Source: Neostapfia colusana (Eukaryota > Streptophyta > Magnoliopsida > Poales > Poaceae). From it: a DNA stretch of 64,000 bases. The position numbers and the translations under genes are program-made. Positions 31,961 to 44,916 of the stretch are shown here, one piece after another. Location: positions 37,451,944 to 37,515,943 of the forward strand of contig JASWHV010000019.1 in the NCBI GenBank assembly GCA_030760725.1, read 5' to 3'. The notes below the pieces were generated by a model that worked only from the letters and a program-made list of their open reading frames with translations, was not told the DNA's origin and did not search any database. The stretch's first letter is position 1; every line of letters starts with the position of its first letter.

Positions 31961-32905
31961 ATGACAGCGGATAAACAGTTCGAGAACGGGTGGGTGGAAT
32001 CTCACTGTTCTCACCACAGCGGCTATCCGGAAACATTGAGGCAGATGCTTCAATACTTCGGGTACAACCAGATGCCGCACTACTTCGCCAAGGAAGAAGG
32101 CGAGGAGGGGAACAAGACGTGGACGATCCATGTCGAGGTTCTTGCATGACCTACGCCACCCGGTTGGGCGCCGTTCACCGTCACGGTGAGAGGTAGACAA
32201 CCCGAGGGAAGGTGGCAAGTGGCAGCCCATGACCCCATGTCACGTTTCTGCCAGCTACACGTGAGAGCGATGGAGGGTACTCCATACGTGCTCGTTCCGG
32301 TGGAGGGACGGGCTCATCATGTGTGGGAAGGGAGGTAACGGGAAGCAACCGATCGGGGGTGCCCAAGGTACAGCCCCGCGGAGGCAAACCTCAGCCTCCA
32401 AATGAGGATGGGAAAGGCCGTGATGGACAGCCAAGCGGTTCATACGGAGTGTCTCACTGCAAAGGTCAAGGGGAGCACGAGCCGTGGAGACCATTTCGAG
32501 AGTGCTCACAGCGCACTCCGCAATGTGCTCCTTCCGACGATCAAGCGACTGAACGAACAGCATAATCAGTTGCATCGTCTGAAGAAGGCGAAGAAGAAGA
32601 GCCGTGTCGACATCACGGCGTTGCAAGAAGTGGTCCAGTCTCTAACCTAGCAGAACGAGGACCTTACTCAAGAACGAGATGATGCTATTGAGGAAGGGCA
32701 AGGCTGGGAAGAAGACTACAACCAGGCCATGGACGAGGTCCACGCGTTGCAGGATCTCGTACCTCCGGTATTGGGCATACCGGTGGTCTTGGGTTTTCCG
32801 GCAATGGGAGAACCCGAGATGGGAGAGGAGGTGGTAGATCCGGGGCCACCAGCAGAGGTACCGGAGGAGGACGACCCGCAGGAGGTCGAGTTCTACTCCG
32901 AGTAG
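31961..32905 (+). pseudogene. R6 pre-gag ORF1 (314 codons), broken
   Basis: Full-length copy of the extra ORF, 945 bp from ATG to TAG, the same length as R2's. It has a W-rich N-terminal region (EEGNKTWTIHVEV; FTVTVRGRQPEG; SRFCQLHVRAMEGTPY), a basic linker (KKAKKKS), a coiled-coil-like segment and an acidic, proline-rich C-terminus ending EVEFYSE. In-frame stops interrupt it, including GGA-to-TGA near 32147 and CAG-to-TAG near 32648, and the region near 32335 is disturbed. It sits 274 bp upstream of gag. No known domain is recognised. A nucleic-acid- or capsid-associated accessory role is possible but unproven. Confidence 0.75.
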
Positions 32906-33179
32906 GGGGTTACTGTTGCCAAGTAGGGCAACCAGGATAGCGCAACCCAAACTTTTGTAACCGGTGACATGTTGTTTAGGCAGTAGCGTATGTATAGGTA
33001 GTGACGGCATTAGCATGACTTCTCGGAGACCCGAGAATAATGTATTTTGTATAAAGTTTATGCTTTATCAATATATGTGAATGTTGTGCAAATTATTCAT
33101 GCGTCGCTTCAATACCTACTGTTTCATATGAAATTTTTAAGTATGACATGTGCTGATCGCTGCTATTTTGAATTTCAGA
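32906..33179 (+). other. R6 spacer between ORF1 and gag
   Basis: Noncoding and AT-rich, shared with R2 1841-2108. Ends in TTTCAG directly before the gag start. Confidence 0.6.
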
Positions 33180-34063
33180 ATGACTCGTACTCGTGCCAAC
33201 CCGGACGTTGGGGGTTCTAGTCAAGGGGGAGAAACCTCCCAACAGCCTCCCGAGGATTCCTCGGGACAGCAACAGCAACAGCAGCAATAACAACAACAAA
33301 CACCGCCACCGCCACTGCCAACGGTTACATTGGCCGACATCGTTGTGGCAATGGTGGGTTCTCATCAGCCTCACACGGAGTTGCTGCAGACCCTTATTGC
33401 AAATACGTCTCGACCAGAGAGACATCAAGATCGTGAGGAGCGTCAACAGAGCTCCTACTTTGACTTCCTAGCGACTCATCCCCCGGTATTCTCAAGGGCA
33501 GATGAACCCCTCGATGCGGACAACTGGCCCCGCACGATAGAGATGAAGTTCGGGCTGCTCCAAATAAGTGAGCAGCGCAAGACTCAGTTCGTGGTCCAGC
33601 AGCTCCAGGGATCCACGAGCGCGTGGTGGGCAAACTACAATGCTTCACAGCCCACCGACCGAGTTATGACCTAGGCGGAGTTCCGGACGGCCTTCAGGGC
33701 CTATCACATACCGCCAGGTCTGATGAAGAGGAAGACGCAGGAGTTTCTACACCTGCAGCAAGGGAGCCGGAACGCGCTGGAATACTCCAGGGCGTTCAAC
33801 GATCTTGCGCTCTATGCGTCGTATCACGCCGATACTGACGAGAAGCGGCGGGACCACTTCTACCAGGGGCTTAACCCGCTCCTGAAGGACAAGCTGGCGA
33901 TGTTCAATCGCGGCAGCCTCAGTGACATAATTGATGCTGCGATTGCTCAGGAGGACTCCGGCAAGTAGTTAGCGGCGGTGGAAAGAAAGCGAAGCACGCT
34001 GCAAAGCAGCGGAGAAGGAGGCGGTCCTTCTCAGAAATTTCGGATGGTGAATCGCCCACCATT
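33180..34063 (+). pseudogene. gag: R6 gag, truncated and interrupted by stops
   Basis: The ATG is at 33180. It has an N-terminal Q-rich and P-rich stretch, then the gag core (HPPVFSRADEPLDADNW; SAWWANY; YHIPPGLMKRKTQEFL; EYSRAFNDLALYAS; DHFYQGLNPLLKDKL). Three in-frame stops lie at 33288-33290 (within the polyQ), 33672-33674 and 33966-33968; I see no frameshift. The frame runs to about 34063, just before the CCHC knuckle expected from R9. There it meets R7 sequence on the opposite strand. Gag of R2 is the closest relative here. Confidence 0.85.
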
Positions 34064-34068
34064 AGGTA

Positions 34069-35461
34069 CTGAAATCTTTCCTCCCGGTGAACAGATCATA
34101 TAAGAACACTCGGTTGGAAAGGCTTCCAGCTGATGCTTAACCACATATGATGCACTTATGAAGTTTTGGGTTGCACCAGAATCAAAAAGTATGATGATGG
34201 CTTGATGGTTGAGAGTGAACGTACCCGCCAGCACGTTGTCTCCCTCTGGGGCATCCTCATTGTCGAGGTTGCGGACGCCCCAAGTCCGCTGACCAACCTT
34301 CTTCACCGGAGGTCAGCCTCGAGCACCGCCCTGGAACTGGGCTTGCCCGCTGCTCTGCTGCCCCTGGGGACAGTCCTTCGCGAAGTGGCCCGCCTGGCCA
34401 CACGTGAAGCAGGTGAAACGGGGCGGTCCCCCGCTGATCGGTGGACGGAATCCCGGGGCGCGTTGTGGCGGTGGGAACGCCCGGGGTGCCGTCTGCTGCT
34501 GCTGCTGCTGTCTTGGTGGTGGCATCGGCGGACGGAACGGAAGTGACTGAAAAGGACATCCCCCGAACCGTCAAGGTCGCGCCGGTAGATGCCACTGCTG
34601 CCCGGATGGTGTCCGATACACCATACGGTACTTCTGAGGAGCGCCACCACCACTGCTGGGCGGAGCGCTGCGCTTCCTCTGCTCAGCTGCCAACTCCCGC
34701 TGAGCGTCTTCTTGCATAATCGCGTCATTGACTAAGTCGTTGAAGGTGATGCGATTCCACTGAATGAGGTGCGTCTTCATTTCGGGGTGTAACCCCCGAT
34801 AGAAGTGTTCCCGCTTCTTCTCCTCAGTGGAGATATAGTCTGACGCGTATTGCGTCAGATGGTTGAAGGAACAGGAGTAGTCATGGGCACTCCTCCCGCC
34901 CTACTTCAGTTCCAAAAATTCTTGGAACTTCCTCTTCATGATTCCGGGAGGGATGTGATAGGCGCGGAACGCCTCCCGGAATTCCTCCCATTCCACGGTA
35001 TGGTCAGCTGGACGTGAGGCGACATAATTCGCCCACCACGCACCAGCGGCACCGTGGAGTTGCTGCGCTGTGAACAAAGTCTTTTGCCGCTCCGTGCATT
35101 GGAGCAGCCCGAACTTGGACTCGATGGTCCGCAGCCAGTTGTCAGCCTCCAGTGGTTCTTCAGCTTCGGTGAACACTGGAGGGTGCGTACTCATGAAATC
35201 CGAGTACGACACTTCCCGGGGCTCACGAGGCCCTCTATCTTGACGTCCCCCCGCCTGGGAAGTATTCTGCACGATCGTGCGGAGCAGGTCGGTCTGCCCC
35301 TCACGACCACCCACCAGTGCCGCTATCATATCCGCTAGGGTAAGCGGAGGCGGCGGTGGTGGCTGCTGCTGCGGGGTGCTGTCGTAGGCCGGTGGATGGG
35401 AGTCATCAACTCCCTGTTGGCTAGAGCCACCAACCTCGTGCGTGGTCCTAGTGCGAACCAT
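34069..35461 (-). pseudogene. gag: R7 gag and partial protease, broken
   Basis: Minus-strand frame from ATG at 35461 (preceded by TTGCAG). It encodes the same Gag as R4, R9 and R10 (LTLADMIAALVGGREGQTDL; SYSDFMSTHPPVF; GAWWANYVAS), the CCHC knuckle (CFTCGQAGHFAKDC) and the protease active site (LFDSGATQNF). It stops after the GGKIS region, where homology ends at the junction with R6. A CAG-to-TAG stop lies at 34901-34903, and further frame breaks occur between 34560 and 34900. It is an old, inactive copy. Confidence 0.88.
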
Positions 35462-36870
35462 CTGCAACCATACGACAATAAACATCAGTCCCGCAACATA
35501 TTGCATGCAGTCCAATAACAATAGGCGTAAAAACATAATGACAATGAAACATGCGATACAGCTCCTATGTAGATAATGTAATAACTTTGCACAAGCTACA
35601 CCATTACCAGACCAAACACAAGCTAGTTTAATCCAACTTGATGAACCTCCTCTTTGGAAGCTCACCACCACTAGGTTTGGTCACTACGAGACATTACTAT
35701 CGCATTGTCATCACGTATACTACCCTTTTATCTTCAATACGACACAAACATGGTCTCTAGTAAAAGAAACTTGAGTGAGTCCTATACTCAAATCTTTCAC
35801 TAGTTGAAGGTAACCTCTCAGGAGTATGTTCTACCCATTGGAAGTACTTAGACCACCCCTAGGGTACAACAATCTCTCCCATGAGTTCAACTGTCATGCC
35901 TCTGTCAGGATGACTAGTTTCTACATATACCAGATTATGATCTGGTTCTAGGCATTTTCATGACTCAAGCTGAATACCAAAGTTAAATTTAACTTCAGTA
36001 TCTTTCCAAGAGTACTTATTTACCCTCAGATCAGCTCTGGTTCAAAAGTTATGGTTATTCAAAGTCAACAGAATTTCTGGAAGAATTTTAACAGCACCTC
36101 CCTTGGAAGTGACTGTTTTCAACCCTGGTTTCCACTGAAATCTGTGCTGAAATTTCAGAAACTTTGAATTGCAAAGATGTAACACATCTTATACCCTTTC
36201 TAAATATGTATCATATGACAATTTTAGATTTTTCTACTGGGAGTTATGTTTGAAACAATCAGAACAGTTCAGAGAATGTTTTACTCTGTCCTGGTTCTGG
36301 ACAGTTTACATTCCCCTGGGATTTAAGCCATCTTAAGTTGGGTTTCAGCTCTGAAAATCTACAACAAAGTTGTAGAGTACTTAGATATCTTTCCAGAACT
36401 ATATACCACACCTCTCTGGGCTAAAAGACCTGTGAGTTATGCCCTGTTGAAGATCAGCAACTCGCTGCCCAAAATAGAGCACTCTGTTTTTCAGTCTTTT
36501 TGGAACTACACTCGTCACTATCCAATTTGTCTACCCAACCAGCGTCCTAAATGTTGAACCTAATGATTTTAATTCCTTGTTATCATTATTTTCATGCATA
36601 TGCCTACAATATCTCGGTACTACGTTCCTCATAAAAGAAAATCCTAACCGGATTATACCGGCATATACGTCTCAAGTGTGGCACTAAACGGTCTCTCGCA
36701 CACGTTTTCTACACGGATACATACGTGGTTAGTACCTGCAGAAGACCACACAATAATGGTGCACTCAATGGTTGTTCATTTCAGGCAGGACCATATTTAA
36801 AAGTAAATATAAATGTCCGTATCATTGCCATACGGCCGTCCTTGAGTTAGTCACGTCTCAAGGTACGTGA

Positions 36871-36891
36871 TCGTGTTTCAACACCACACGA
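36871..36891 (-). other. R7 leader hairpin 2
   Basis: TCGTGT / ACACGA stem with 9-base loop, as in R4 and R8. Confidence 0.6.
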
Positions 36892-37033
36892 CGGGGAACC
36901 CGAGTATGTCATGAACGGGTCGTCACGGTTGGGAATGTTATCAGCCCAACAGATACCACCTACTGCCCTGCAGGGCACGCCGATGGCAAGCGCTGCGTAT
37001 GTCCTCCTGGGCTACTTCCAGACGAACACACTC

Positions 37034-37053
37034 TCGCGTTACTGACCACGCGA
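37034..37053 (-). other. R7 leader hairpin 1
   Basis: TCGCGT / ACGCGA stem with 8-base loop, identical to R4. Confidence 0.65.
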
Positions 37054-37423
37054 CGGGGTCTCCACTTACTTGCCTAATGCACGCTAGGGATCAGCGTTTC
37101 ATATGAACTCAGGAACATGAAGAGTCCAAGAGTTTCATATTGACGTCTCACACCAAGCTGTGAGATCAATCCCTGAACCACGTTCCTCGTCAGGGGAGCT
37201 AACCGAAATTGAACCGCTTTCAGTGGCGTTCCTTATCATACTTACCAGAGCGTAGGTGCGTCGTTACAATAATTGAAATTCAGAATTATAACACATAGGT
37301 TAGTCTTTGCCACTTTAGGTAACTATGCTAGTATAGTCCTTACATGGGCTACTACCGAATCCTCACCGTATACCTAAGTTTTCCCGTAATACAGTCCTTA
37401 AGTACTGTGCTATCCCCAATGCA

Positions 37424-37435
37424 GCTCTGATACCA
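37424..37435 (-). other. R7 primer-binding site (initiator Met tRNA)
   Basis: TGGTATCAGAGC on the minus strand, three bases from the LTR end. Confidence 0.93.
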
Positions 37436-37695
37436 GGCTGTGGCGGACCGGAATCCGCTCATCCAGGATCGCAGAGGGTGGTGCCGCACGATGCGACACC
37501 TGACAGCACACGTCATAAGAACACATTATATTACATGGGAAAACAACTGAACTGTACAAAGTAGTACACTACTCAGTTACAAACTACTATTTATGTTACA
37601 CAGTGGAAGTCTACACTATACAACTCACGCCTGTCTATCTAGCAAAAGTCGGCTGCCCAGCCCTAGGGCAACCAACACTAGCTACACTCCTCAGC

Positions 37696-37793
37696 TCAGC
37701 GCGGCGTGTACGGCTCCCACTCAGCCGTGGTCCCCGATGGAGGATAACCCTCGCCGGTGGACTCATACTCCAAGTCCGTGGGTGCCTCCTAAC
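37696..37793 (-). other. R7 LTR candidate exon b (with stop)
   Basis: 98 nt with the same ends as R9, but the second codon is a stop, so this copy is dead. Confidence 0.45.
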
Positions 37794-38819
37794 CTGAAAA
37801 ACACTTAAGCAGCAACCGTGAGCACGATGGCTCAACAAGACTTAACCGACTCACCTACGCATGGAACTCTACATGAGGTGTACAAGGACATAGGATAGTA
37901 ATATTGCAGCAAAAGGACACACCTACAAGTTCATCCTTAGTTCATCTTTTAGCAGCAAGTTAGCAGTTCATGAATCTGAAATTTAGTAAGCAATATTTGG
38001 TGGCACACATGTAGAAATACAATTATATCATAACAGCAATATCAAATCAAACATTCCATGAATTATCTACGTTACGATGCAGTGAACAAGCGGTACTCGT
38101 CACCGCGAGGGACGGTGAATCGACTCGATATACACCTTCAGGGAAACCCAAAGAGCACGTCACGTACGTCCACCCGTGGAGCTGCACAACACGCTCACTC
38201 AATGTCGTACGGGACAACCTTTCACCCAACAGCCCAAACGTCGAACCGGTCGCACCGAAACGAGCAGGAGGTTCCCCACACGGAGCATCTCTCTATGCCC
38301 GTTGGCAGATTCCCACCTTGCTGCCCTCAGCCTACACCTATAAATCGGTGCGTTATGCCTCGACGCCCGGAGGTTTAGGCTACATCGGTTTATCGGGGCC
38401 CATATATCCGATATGCCTTCGGTATGTTCAATACTTGTTCAGCAGGGCCGCACACGGATCGGTCCTCAATCGACACGGACAGGTCTGCGCACACAAGACT
38501 TCCTCTTGCTGCGCCCTAGCCCCTGCCTAGTCTCATTTTCATTACTAAAGTGATCTCGCATCACTCGAACCAAACCCGTGTGTCCCAAGCCTAACTCGCG
38601 AGTAGATTCCAACTACTTGACTTGTACCGAAGTCCTATGAATCTTTAAGCATAGCCTTTCTACTCGAGGTCTTAGACACTACCCTCACTCTTATGGACAA
38701 ATTCTGGTCATGCAAGTGGGGTTTCATCCATCCTACACCTAATGCACATTTATACTTCATACTAGACATGTGAACAAAGTAAAACTTTATAAAAGAGATT
38801 AATGCAAACCGGGGCTTGC

Positions 38820-38900
38820 CTTGTTGCTGCTGGTCAGGAGTTAGTTCTTCCTCTGGAAGCAGGAAGTAGAGAACCTCCGGAGCTTCCTCGCCTTCAGCGA
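38820..38900 (-). other. R7 LTR candidate exon a
   Basis: 81 nt, open, with a GC donor. It has one codon more than the R9 and R4 versions, as in the beta family. Confidence 0.5.
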
Positions 38901-41519
38901 CTACACGTTATTGAAATACTACATGTTAATGAATATGCATACAAGTTTATTGTAATGCTGCTGCTATTAGTTCGAATAACCAGTTTCTCACAACTGGAAC
39001 TCTGTTCAAGAATTTAAAATGGAACTGGGGTTTAGTGGTTTGGGTTTGGACCTAAGTACATGGTTAAGTGCTATGTGGTTTTCCCCCTTTTCCATATTAA
39101 TCCCTCAAGTGGTTAAACAGGACAGGTGTGATCCAGAGCTCCAATGGAGCTGTGAATTTTTGTGTGAGTTCCTTGTCACAAGAAAACCCTCTGGACCAAA
39201 ATTTAGCACTTTTGATTGAGTGGTTTGTGCAGAATAATTTTCTTAGCAATTAAGCAAAGAAGAATTAGTTCTGAGGTAACAACCCTGTTCATGCCTAACT
39301 GAGTGAACTACAATTTCTCTTATACCTCACATAGTCTGCATCAATTTTCCTAGCATTTTTGGAGCTAAGATTTGCCCAGAACTGAATTTCCAAATTTTGG
39401 AAATTCTCTGGAAAGGTTTCTGTTATTCAATTGAACACAGCATCTTCAAATTTGAATTGCTCTGAACAAATCAACTCCAAATGGTCTGAAACTTTTACAA
39501 GGGTTCACTAACATCCTAAGGAACATTCTGGCAAAATTTGGGGAGTTTTGGATGAACCAAACTCCCTCTAAAATTCTTTGGCTGAAAAGCTTTAAAGAAT
39601 TTTCTAGAATTAAATAAAATGTTTCATACTAATTGGGTTTCATATTTGGATTGTACTCTGTTAGAGGAATCCAACAAAATTTGTTTCATAATTTTTGGAC
39701 TCTCCTACCCCAAGCTGTGGCCCTCCAAAGTTTAAACTACAAACTGGAAATTCCAAATTGTTTAAATGTCTGCCAGTGGATCCCACCCGGCAGGTCTTCT
39801 CCTTCCTCGCGCCAAACAGGGGCCCGCGGCGGCGCACTCCGGCGAGCGTCGCTGGAATGGCTTTCCAAGTCACCTCCCGACCTCAGACTCGCCGCCCCCC
39901 CCCCCCCGTAATTCGTGGCGCTGAACTCGTCTGAGGTGTCGCCGGCGGCCGTAGATCGCCGGAAATGGGTGCGCGGCGGCGGCAGTGGTCGCTAGGGTTC
40001 CGGTGAGCTCGGAAATTGCCTACACCGCATCAAAACGGTCGGGAAATGATCGGAGAGCACCGTGGGAGCTCGAGGGTGACGAAAATGACCGCCCAACCCC
40101 ATGAAACGGTTGGCAACCTAGAGCTCCACGGTGACCCGAGCTATTATTCCATGGAGGCCCGAAAAACAGCAAGAACCTGGTCATTTCTGGACCATACCGC
40201 TTGGTTCTTGGTCGAGGAGGGCCGGTAGGAAGTGAGGAAGGTGCTGACAAGCCATCTCGGCCAGTAGCTAACCGTGTAACATGAATTTTGGGGTTGACCG
40301 CGCTCTACCCGAACACACTACGTTTCGGAAGAACTGGGAATTCTCTTCATCCGGTGAATCAACCGCTATACGGCTTGCAGCTACACGATCTAGAGAGCAC
40401 GGCGCACCTTTTTCGTGTAGGAGAGGAACAGTGAAAACGGCTGTGGAGCACTGCCCACGGTGAGCCGGTTGCGGTTCCGCCGGTTGCACCTCGGTGCTTC
40501 TCGCTGACGTTCAATTTGCAGCCAGCAGAGACACCGAGCACCGGCGCTGAGCAGGGGAACAACTCCTACACCTGTATGTGCTTTCTTTTTTGTGTTGATG
40601 GGTCGAGCGAAGGCCGAACGCTGCCGGGGTGCAGTGGAAAAAGTCGAGGAGCGGCGCCGGTGGGGAGAACCGAGCTCGGTGCGGCGCTGTTCGTGAGCAG
40701 GAGGCAAAACACAATCGGCTCGGCTGTGGAGAAGGGATTACGCTGAGTGAGGAGGGAGATAATCACATGGCAGCCAACGCGAGCGGGGAGCAGGAGGTGG
40801 CTGCGCGAGGAGGTCGGGCGCCGGCGCTCCCGTGCGCTGTCTCGGCCGAGAGAGGGAAAAAGTCAGGGGAAGACTTCTCTGTTAAGCCTGCTGACATGTG
40901 GGACCTCCCCTCAAATTCTTTTTCTAAATTTTCTCAACCCTGTTGTGCCAAAATATCCTCAGATACTCACAATTTAATGCGAGACTTAATCACCAAGTCT
41001 TAGTTTGAATTTGAATTCTCAAATTTGAACTGTGTTTGGCTAAATTTGCTGCATGTTTAAACTGAAATTCAAATTCAGTTTTGTAATTCTTGTAAATTTA
41101 GCTCTTGACAAGATGAACTCCAATGAGGATGAAAATTGGTGGGCTAACCCAGAAAAATGTGCTGAGTTTGAATATGAAGCTAACTTTTGAATTTGAGAGA
41201 TGAAAGTTGCTGCAATTTGAATTTACATTCAAATTGGCCTCTTTTTCAAATACCTCCAAAAGTGCCTCAAAAAGTGTTGGATTCACATGAAACTTGGCCT
41301 GAACCTTCCCAAGACTTTTCAAGTCCTAGGGGTGAGCTCAACCTCTCTTGTTCATGTGTAGAAATCCTACTTTGTGAAAGTGAAGGCTTTCCCCTCTAAT
41401 CACTCTCTTGATGGAGGTTACATGCTCTTCACAATATTTCCTAAGATATCCACAACAAAAACTGTGGTGTTGTGAGGTGAAGAAAATTTTTTGCAAGTCC
41501 CTTTTCTTGGGCTTTTACA

Positions 41520-42305
41520 AATGGAATAGATGATACGCATAACACTCACATATGGATAAAGTATAAACTTTATACGACATATACATCCCTGGACCGTGTC
41601 ACAAGATCAGGTTCCAAAGTAATGGACTTTAGGGGTTAAAAGTTCATTTTGACCATCGTGGGTCGCCACGGGATGTTAATTGTGTTAGTAATTCCTCGCT
41701 ATTGTACTGGACCCTAACATGTACTCGCTCAAAATGATATTTGTTAATGCGTCAACTTTTCGACTCCAACTCGCTGTTTTACAACAGCCGCTGGATATCG
41801 AGAGGTGAAACCAATTGTTTTGGTTGAAAAACATCAACATGGTCTTCACTGTCCAGCTTCTGGTCCTGCAGACCAGTTGGAAAAATTTATCTGTTTTAAC
41901 CACTTTGGAGGCAAAACCTGGACTGGAGTCCAACAACAAAGTTGTAGTAGACTCAAAAAGGAATCCAAATTGTATTTATTGGCCTCTATAGCCTTCTTAG
42001 TTTGTGAGTTATGATCTCTTCAAGTTGACAGAATTTTCTCAGGAATTTTGACAGCACCTCCTTTTTAAGTGGCTGTTTTGTTCACAAAATTCCAACTAAT
42101 TCTGTCCTCAATCTTGGAAAACACTGAACTACAAAGTTGTATCACATTTCCTATACTTTCCAACAATGTCTTACTTGACTCCTAGAAATTTTTCTACAAC
42201 AAGTTGTGGTCGAATTACAGAAACTTCCAGAGAGCATTTTGGTCTGTCCTGTTTCTGGACAGTGTATACTCATCTGAGATTTTCATCCATTTGGAGCGAG
42301 AATTT
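41520..42305 (-). mobile_element. R8 (left part): leader of a delta-family element
   Basis: 786 bp of leader in minus orientation, between the R7 LTR and the R9 insertion. No gene. The GTATAAACTTTATAC block near 41560 resembles the ORF1-gag spacer of the beta family. It continues at 56663 after R9. Confidence 0.7.
42301..42305. other. R9 target-site duplication, left copy
   Basis: AATTT, repeated at 56663-56667. Confidence 0.93.
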
Positions 42306-44838
42306 TGTAAAAGCCCAAGAAAAGGGACTTGCAAAAACTTTTCTTCACCTCACAACACCACAGTTTTTATTGTGGACACCTTAGGAAATGTTGTGAAGAG
42401 CAAGTAACCTCCATCAAAAGAATGATTAGAGGGGAAAGCCTTCACTTTCACAAAGTAGGGTTACTACACATGAACATGAGAGGTTGAGCTCGCCCCTAGA
42501 ATTTAAAAAGTCTTGGGAAGGTTCAGTCCAAAGCTCATGCAAATTCAACCCTTTTTGAGGCACTTTTGGATTATTTCAAAAAGAGGCCAATTTGAATGTA
42601 AATTCAAATTGCAGCAACTTTCATCACCCAAATTCAAAAGTTAGCTCCATATGTATACTCAGCACATTTTTCTGAGTAAACCCACCAATTTTCATCTCCA
42701 TTGGAACTCATCTTGTCAAGAGCTAAATTTGCAAGAATTCAAAACTGAATTTGAATTTCAGTTTAAATCTGAAGCAAATTTAACCAAACAAAGTTTGAAT
42801 TTGAGAATTCAAATTCAAACAAAGACTTGGGAGCTAAGTCTCACATTGAATTGTGAGTAGCTGGTGGGATAATTAGCAAAAACAGAAAAGAAATATTAGG
42901 GAAAAAGAAGAAAGGGGGAGGCCCACAGGTCAGTGGCACACACGAGGGGCAGTCGGTTGCTGCAGCCGACCTCGACCTCACGCGCAAGCAAGGGAACGGC
43001 GGCGAGCCACCGAGGCAGCAATCGGCCACCTCACGGTGCCAAACCGCGGCTTAAAGGCCAGCGCACAGCCCACGCCGCCTTCCTCCTGCTTTCCAAACGA
43101 GAACCCCCCCTACCGCGCTTCTTCCTCGTTTCCGCGCGAGCACAGAAACACCGCCCTCTCTGATCACCGGCGTCCGGCCAGCACAGGCGCGCTCGTGCCC
43201 GACGAGCCACACAAGAAAGGACCGCCTTAAGGTGCTGATTCTTCTAGCCCCTACCGTTCTTCATTTCATGGGCTGTCGAGGGAGTATTTCGCCGGGAAAG
43301 CTTCGGGTGTCTTGAGGCCGAGCTCCCACAAAATCCCAAAATTCGTGGGGGTTAGATCATCACCGGGCAAACCGAGTCATACACACGCTCTATACATGTC
43401 CACGACCACCTAGGATCAAAAACCAGTAAGAACCGTGGGCTAGGTTTACGGTTCTCTGAAGTTTTCTGAAGCACAGCCGATATCCGGCCTAGGTCGCCGA
43501 TGAGGTCGTAGTTACCGCCGTTTTCACGGGGATCGGTGTCCATGTCCGTGACCAGAAGGTGTCAGCGGAGCTCCCCGAGCAAACCGCATCGAAAAAGGTG
43601 CGTGGGATGCCGAGTTGGACGTCGCTGGTGAGCTCCCGGCCGCTGTTGCCGTCGGGAGCACTGTTCCGGTGGTTGTCAAGTTCTGGGGAGGGCACCACCG
43701 TGTTCCTCAGGCCGAGATAGGCACTGGCGGCGAGATTCAGCAAGCTCCGAGGACCGGAACCCCTTCCGGCGAGAGCTCCGGCGAGCTTGACGGCGGGGTC
43801 GCGCGGGTGGCCGGAGGAAGACGAAGGGGTAGGCCCCACGCGTCAGCGGCTGGAGATAAATGGGTGGGATTCTCTGTGGTCCGGGATCCAGTGCGGCCGC
43901 GCGGGAAGGAGTCTGTGGCCCCGTGTGGCTCGGATCCAGCGGTCGACAAGTGTACATGGACCCACTCGCAGGATTTAAACATTTTTGGAATTTCCAGTTT
44001 TAGTGCAAACTTTAGAACCCCATAACTTTTGCTAGGAAGCTCCAAATTTAGTGATTCAAATTGGGTTAGATTCATCTTGCCTAGCTCTGTCCTGATATAC
44101 AACCCAATTTGTATGAAAACCATTAATTAATTCTGGAAAATTCTTTAAATCTTTTCAGGAAAAGAATTTTAGGGGAGTTTGGTTCATCCAAAAATCCCCA
44201 AATTTTGCCAGAATGTTCTTTAGGACATTAGTAAGCCCCTGTAAAAGTTTCAGACAATTTGGAGTTGATTAGGTCAGAGGAATTCAAATTGGAAGGTGCT
44301 GTGTTCATTTGAACGCAGAAACATTTTCAGAGAATTTCCAAAACTTGGAAATTCAGTTCTGAGCAAATCTTAACTCCACAAATGCTAGGAAAATTCATGC
44401 AAACTCTATGAGCTATAATTGAAATTGTAGTCCATTAAGTTGGGCATGAACAGGGGTATTACCTCAGAATAAATTCTTCCTTGCTGATTTGCCAAGAGAA
44501 TTATTCTGAGCAAACCACTCCATGAAAAGTGCTAATGTTTGGTCCAGAGAGTTTTCTTGTGACAAGGAACTCACACAAAAATTCTCAGCTCCATTGGAGC
44601 TCTAGATCACCCCTGTCCTGCTTAACCACTTAAGGGATTAATATGGAAAAGGGGGAAAACCACTTAGCATTTAACCATGTGATTAAGTCCAAGCCAAACC
44701 ACCAACACCAGTTCATCTTTAAATTCTTAAACAAAGTTCCAGGTGTTAGAGGCTGGTTATTAGAACTAATAGTAGAAGTCTTACTCTAAAACTCACATTT
44801 GCATCTAAATTAACATGTAGTATTTCATTAACGTGTAG

Positions 44839-44916
44839 CCGTTGAAGAAGAGACTCCGGAAGTGCTGGACTTCCTTCTTTCGGACGAAGACTTAACCCCT
44901 GACCAGCAGCAACAAG
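44839..44916 (+). other. R9 5' LTR candidate exon a
   Basis: 78 nt between ACGTGTAG and a GC donor (ACAAG then GCAAGC), phase 1-1. Confidence 0.5.

Larger units (their letters stand above)
26547..34063 (+). mobile_element. R6: beta-family element, 5' LTR to gag, 3' part lost
   Basis: Plus-strand element with a full 5' LTR, PBS, leader, ORF1 and gag. It ends abruptly at about 34063, where sequence switches to R7 in the opposite orientation. No pol, PPT or 3' LTR. It inserted in the R5 integrase at 26546. Confidence 0.9.
35462..37423 (-). other. R7 untranslated leader
   Basis: 1.96 kb, no supported gene. Two hairpins match those of R4 (37034-37053 and 36871-36891). Confidence 0.7.
34064..41519 (-). 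mobile_element. R7: gamma-family element, 5' LTR to protease, rest lost
   Basis: This minus-strand element holds, from right to left, a full 5' LTR (41519-37439), PBS, leader, gag and the start of protease. It then joins R6 tail-to-tail at about 34064-34070. The LTR 5' end abuts the R8 leader (41520), which is its target. No RT, integrase or 3' LTR. Confidence 0.9.
37439..41519 (-). repeat. R7 5' LTR, gamma family (4081 bp)
   Basis: On the minus strand, TGTAAAAGCCCAAG to CCGCCACA, matching the R9 LTRs. Candidate exon a is 38820-38900 and exon b 37696-37793. Exon b has a GAG-to-TAG stop at its second codon. A run of 13 C lies near 39895-39907. Confidence 0.9.

Noticed and set aside
39895..39907. 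Run of 13 C in the R7 LTR
   Set aside because: A simple homopolymer, possibly of uncertain length in the assembly; no sign of function.
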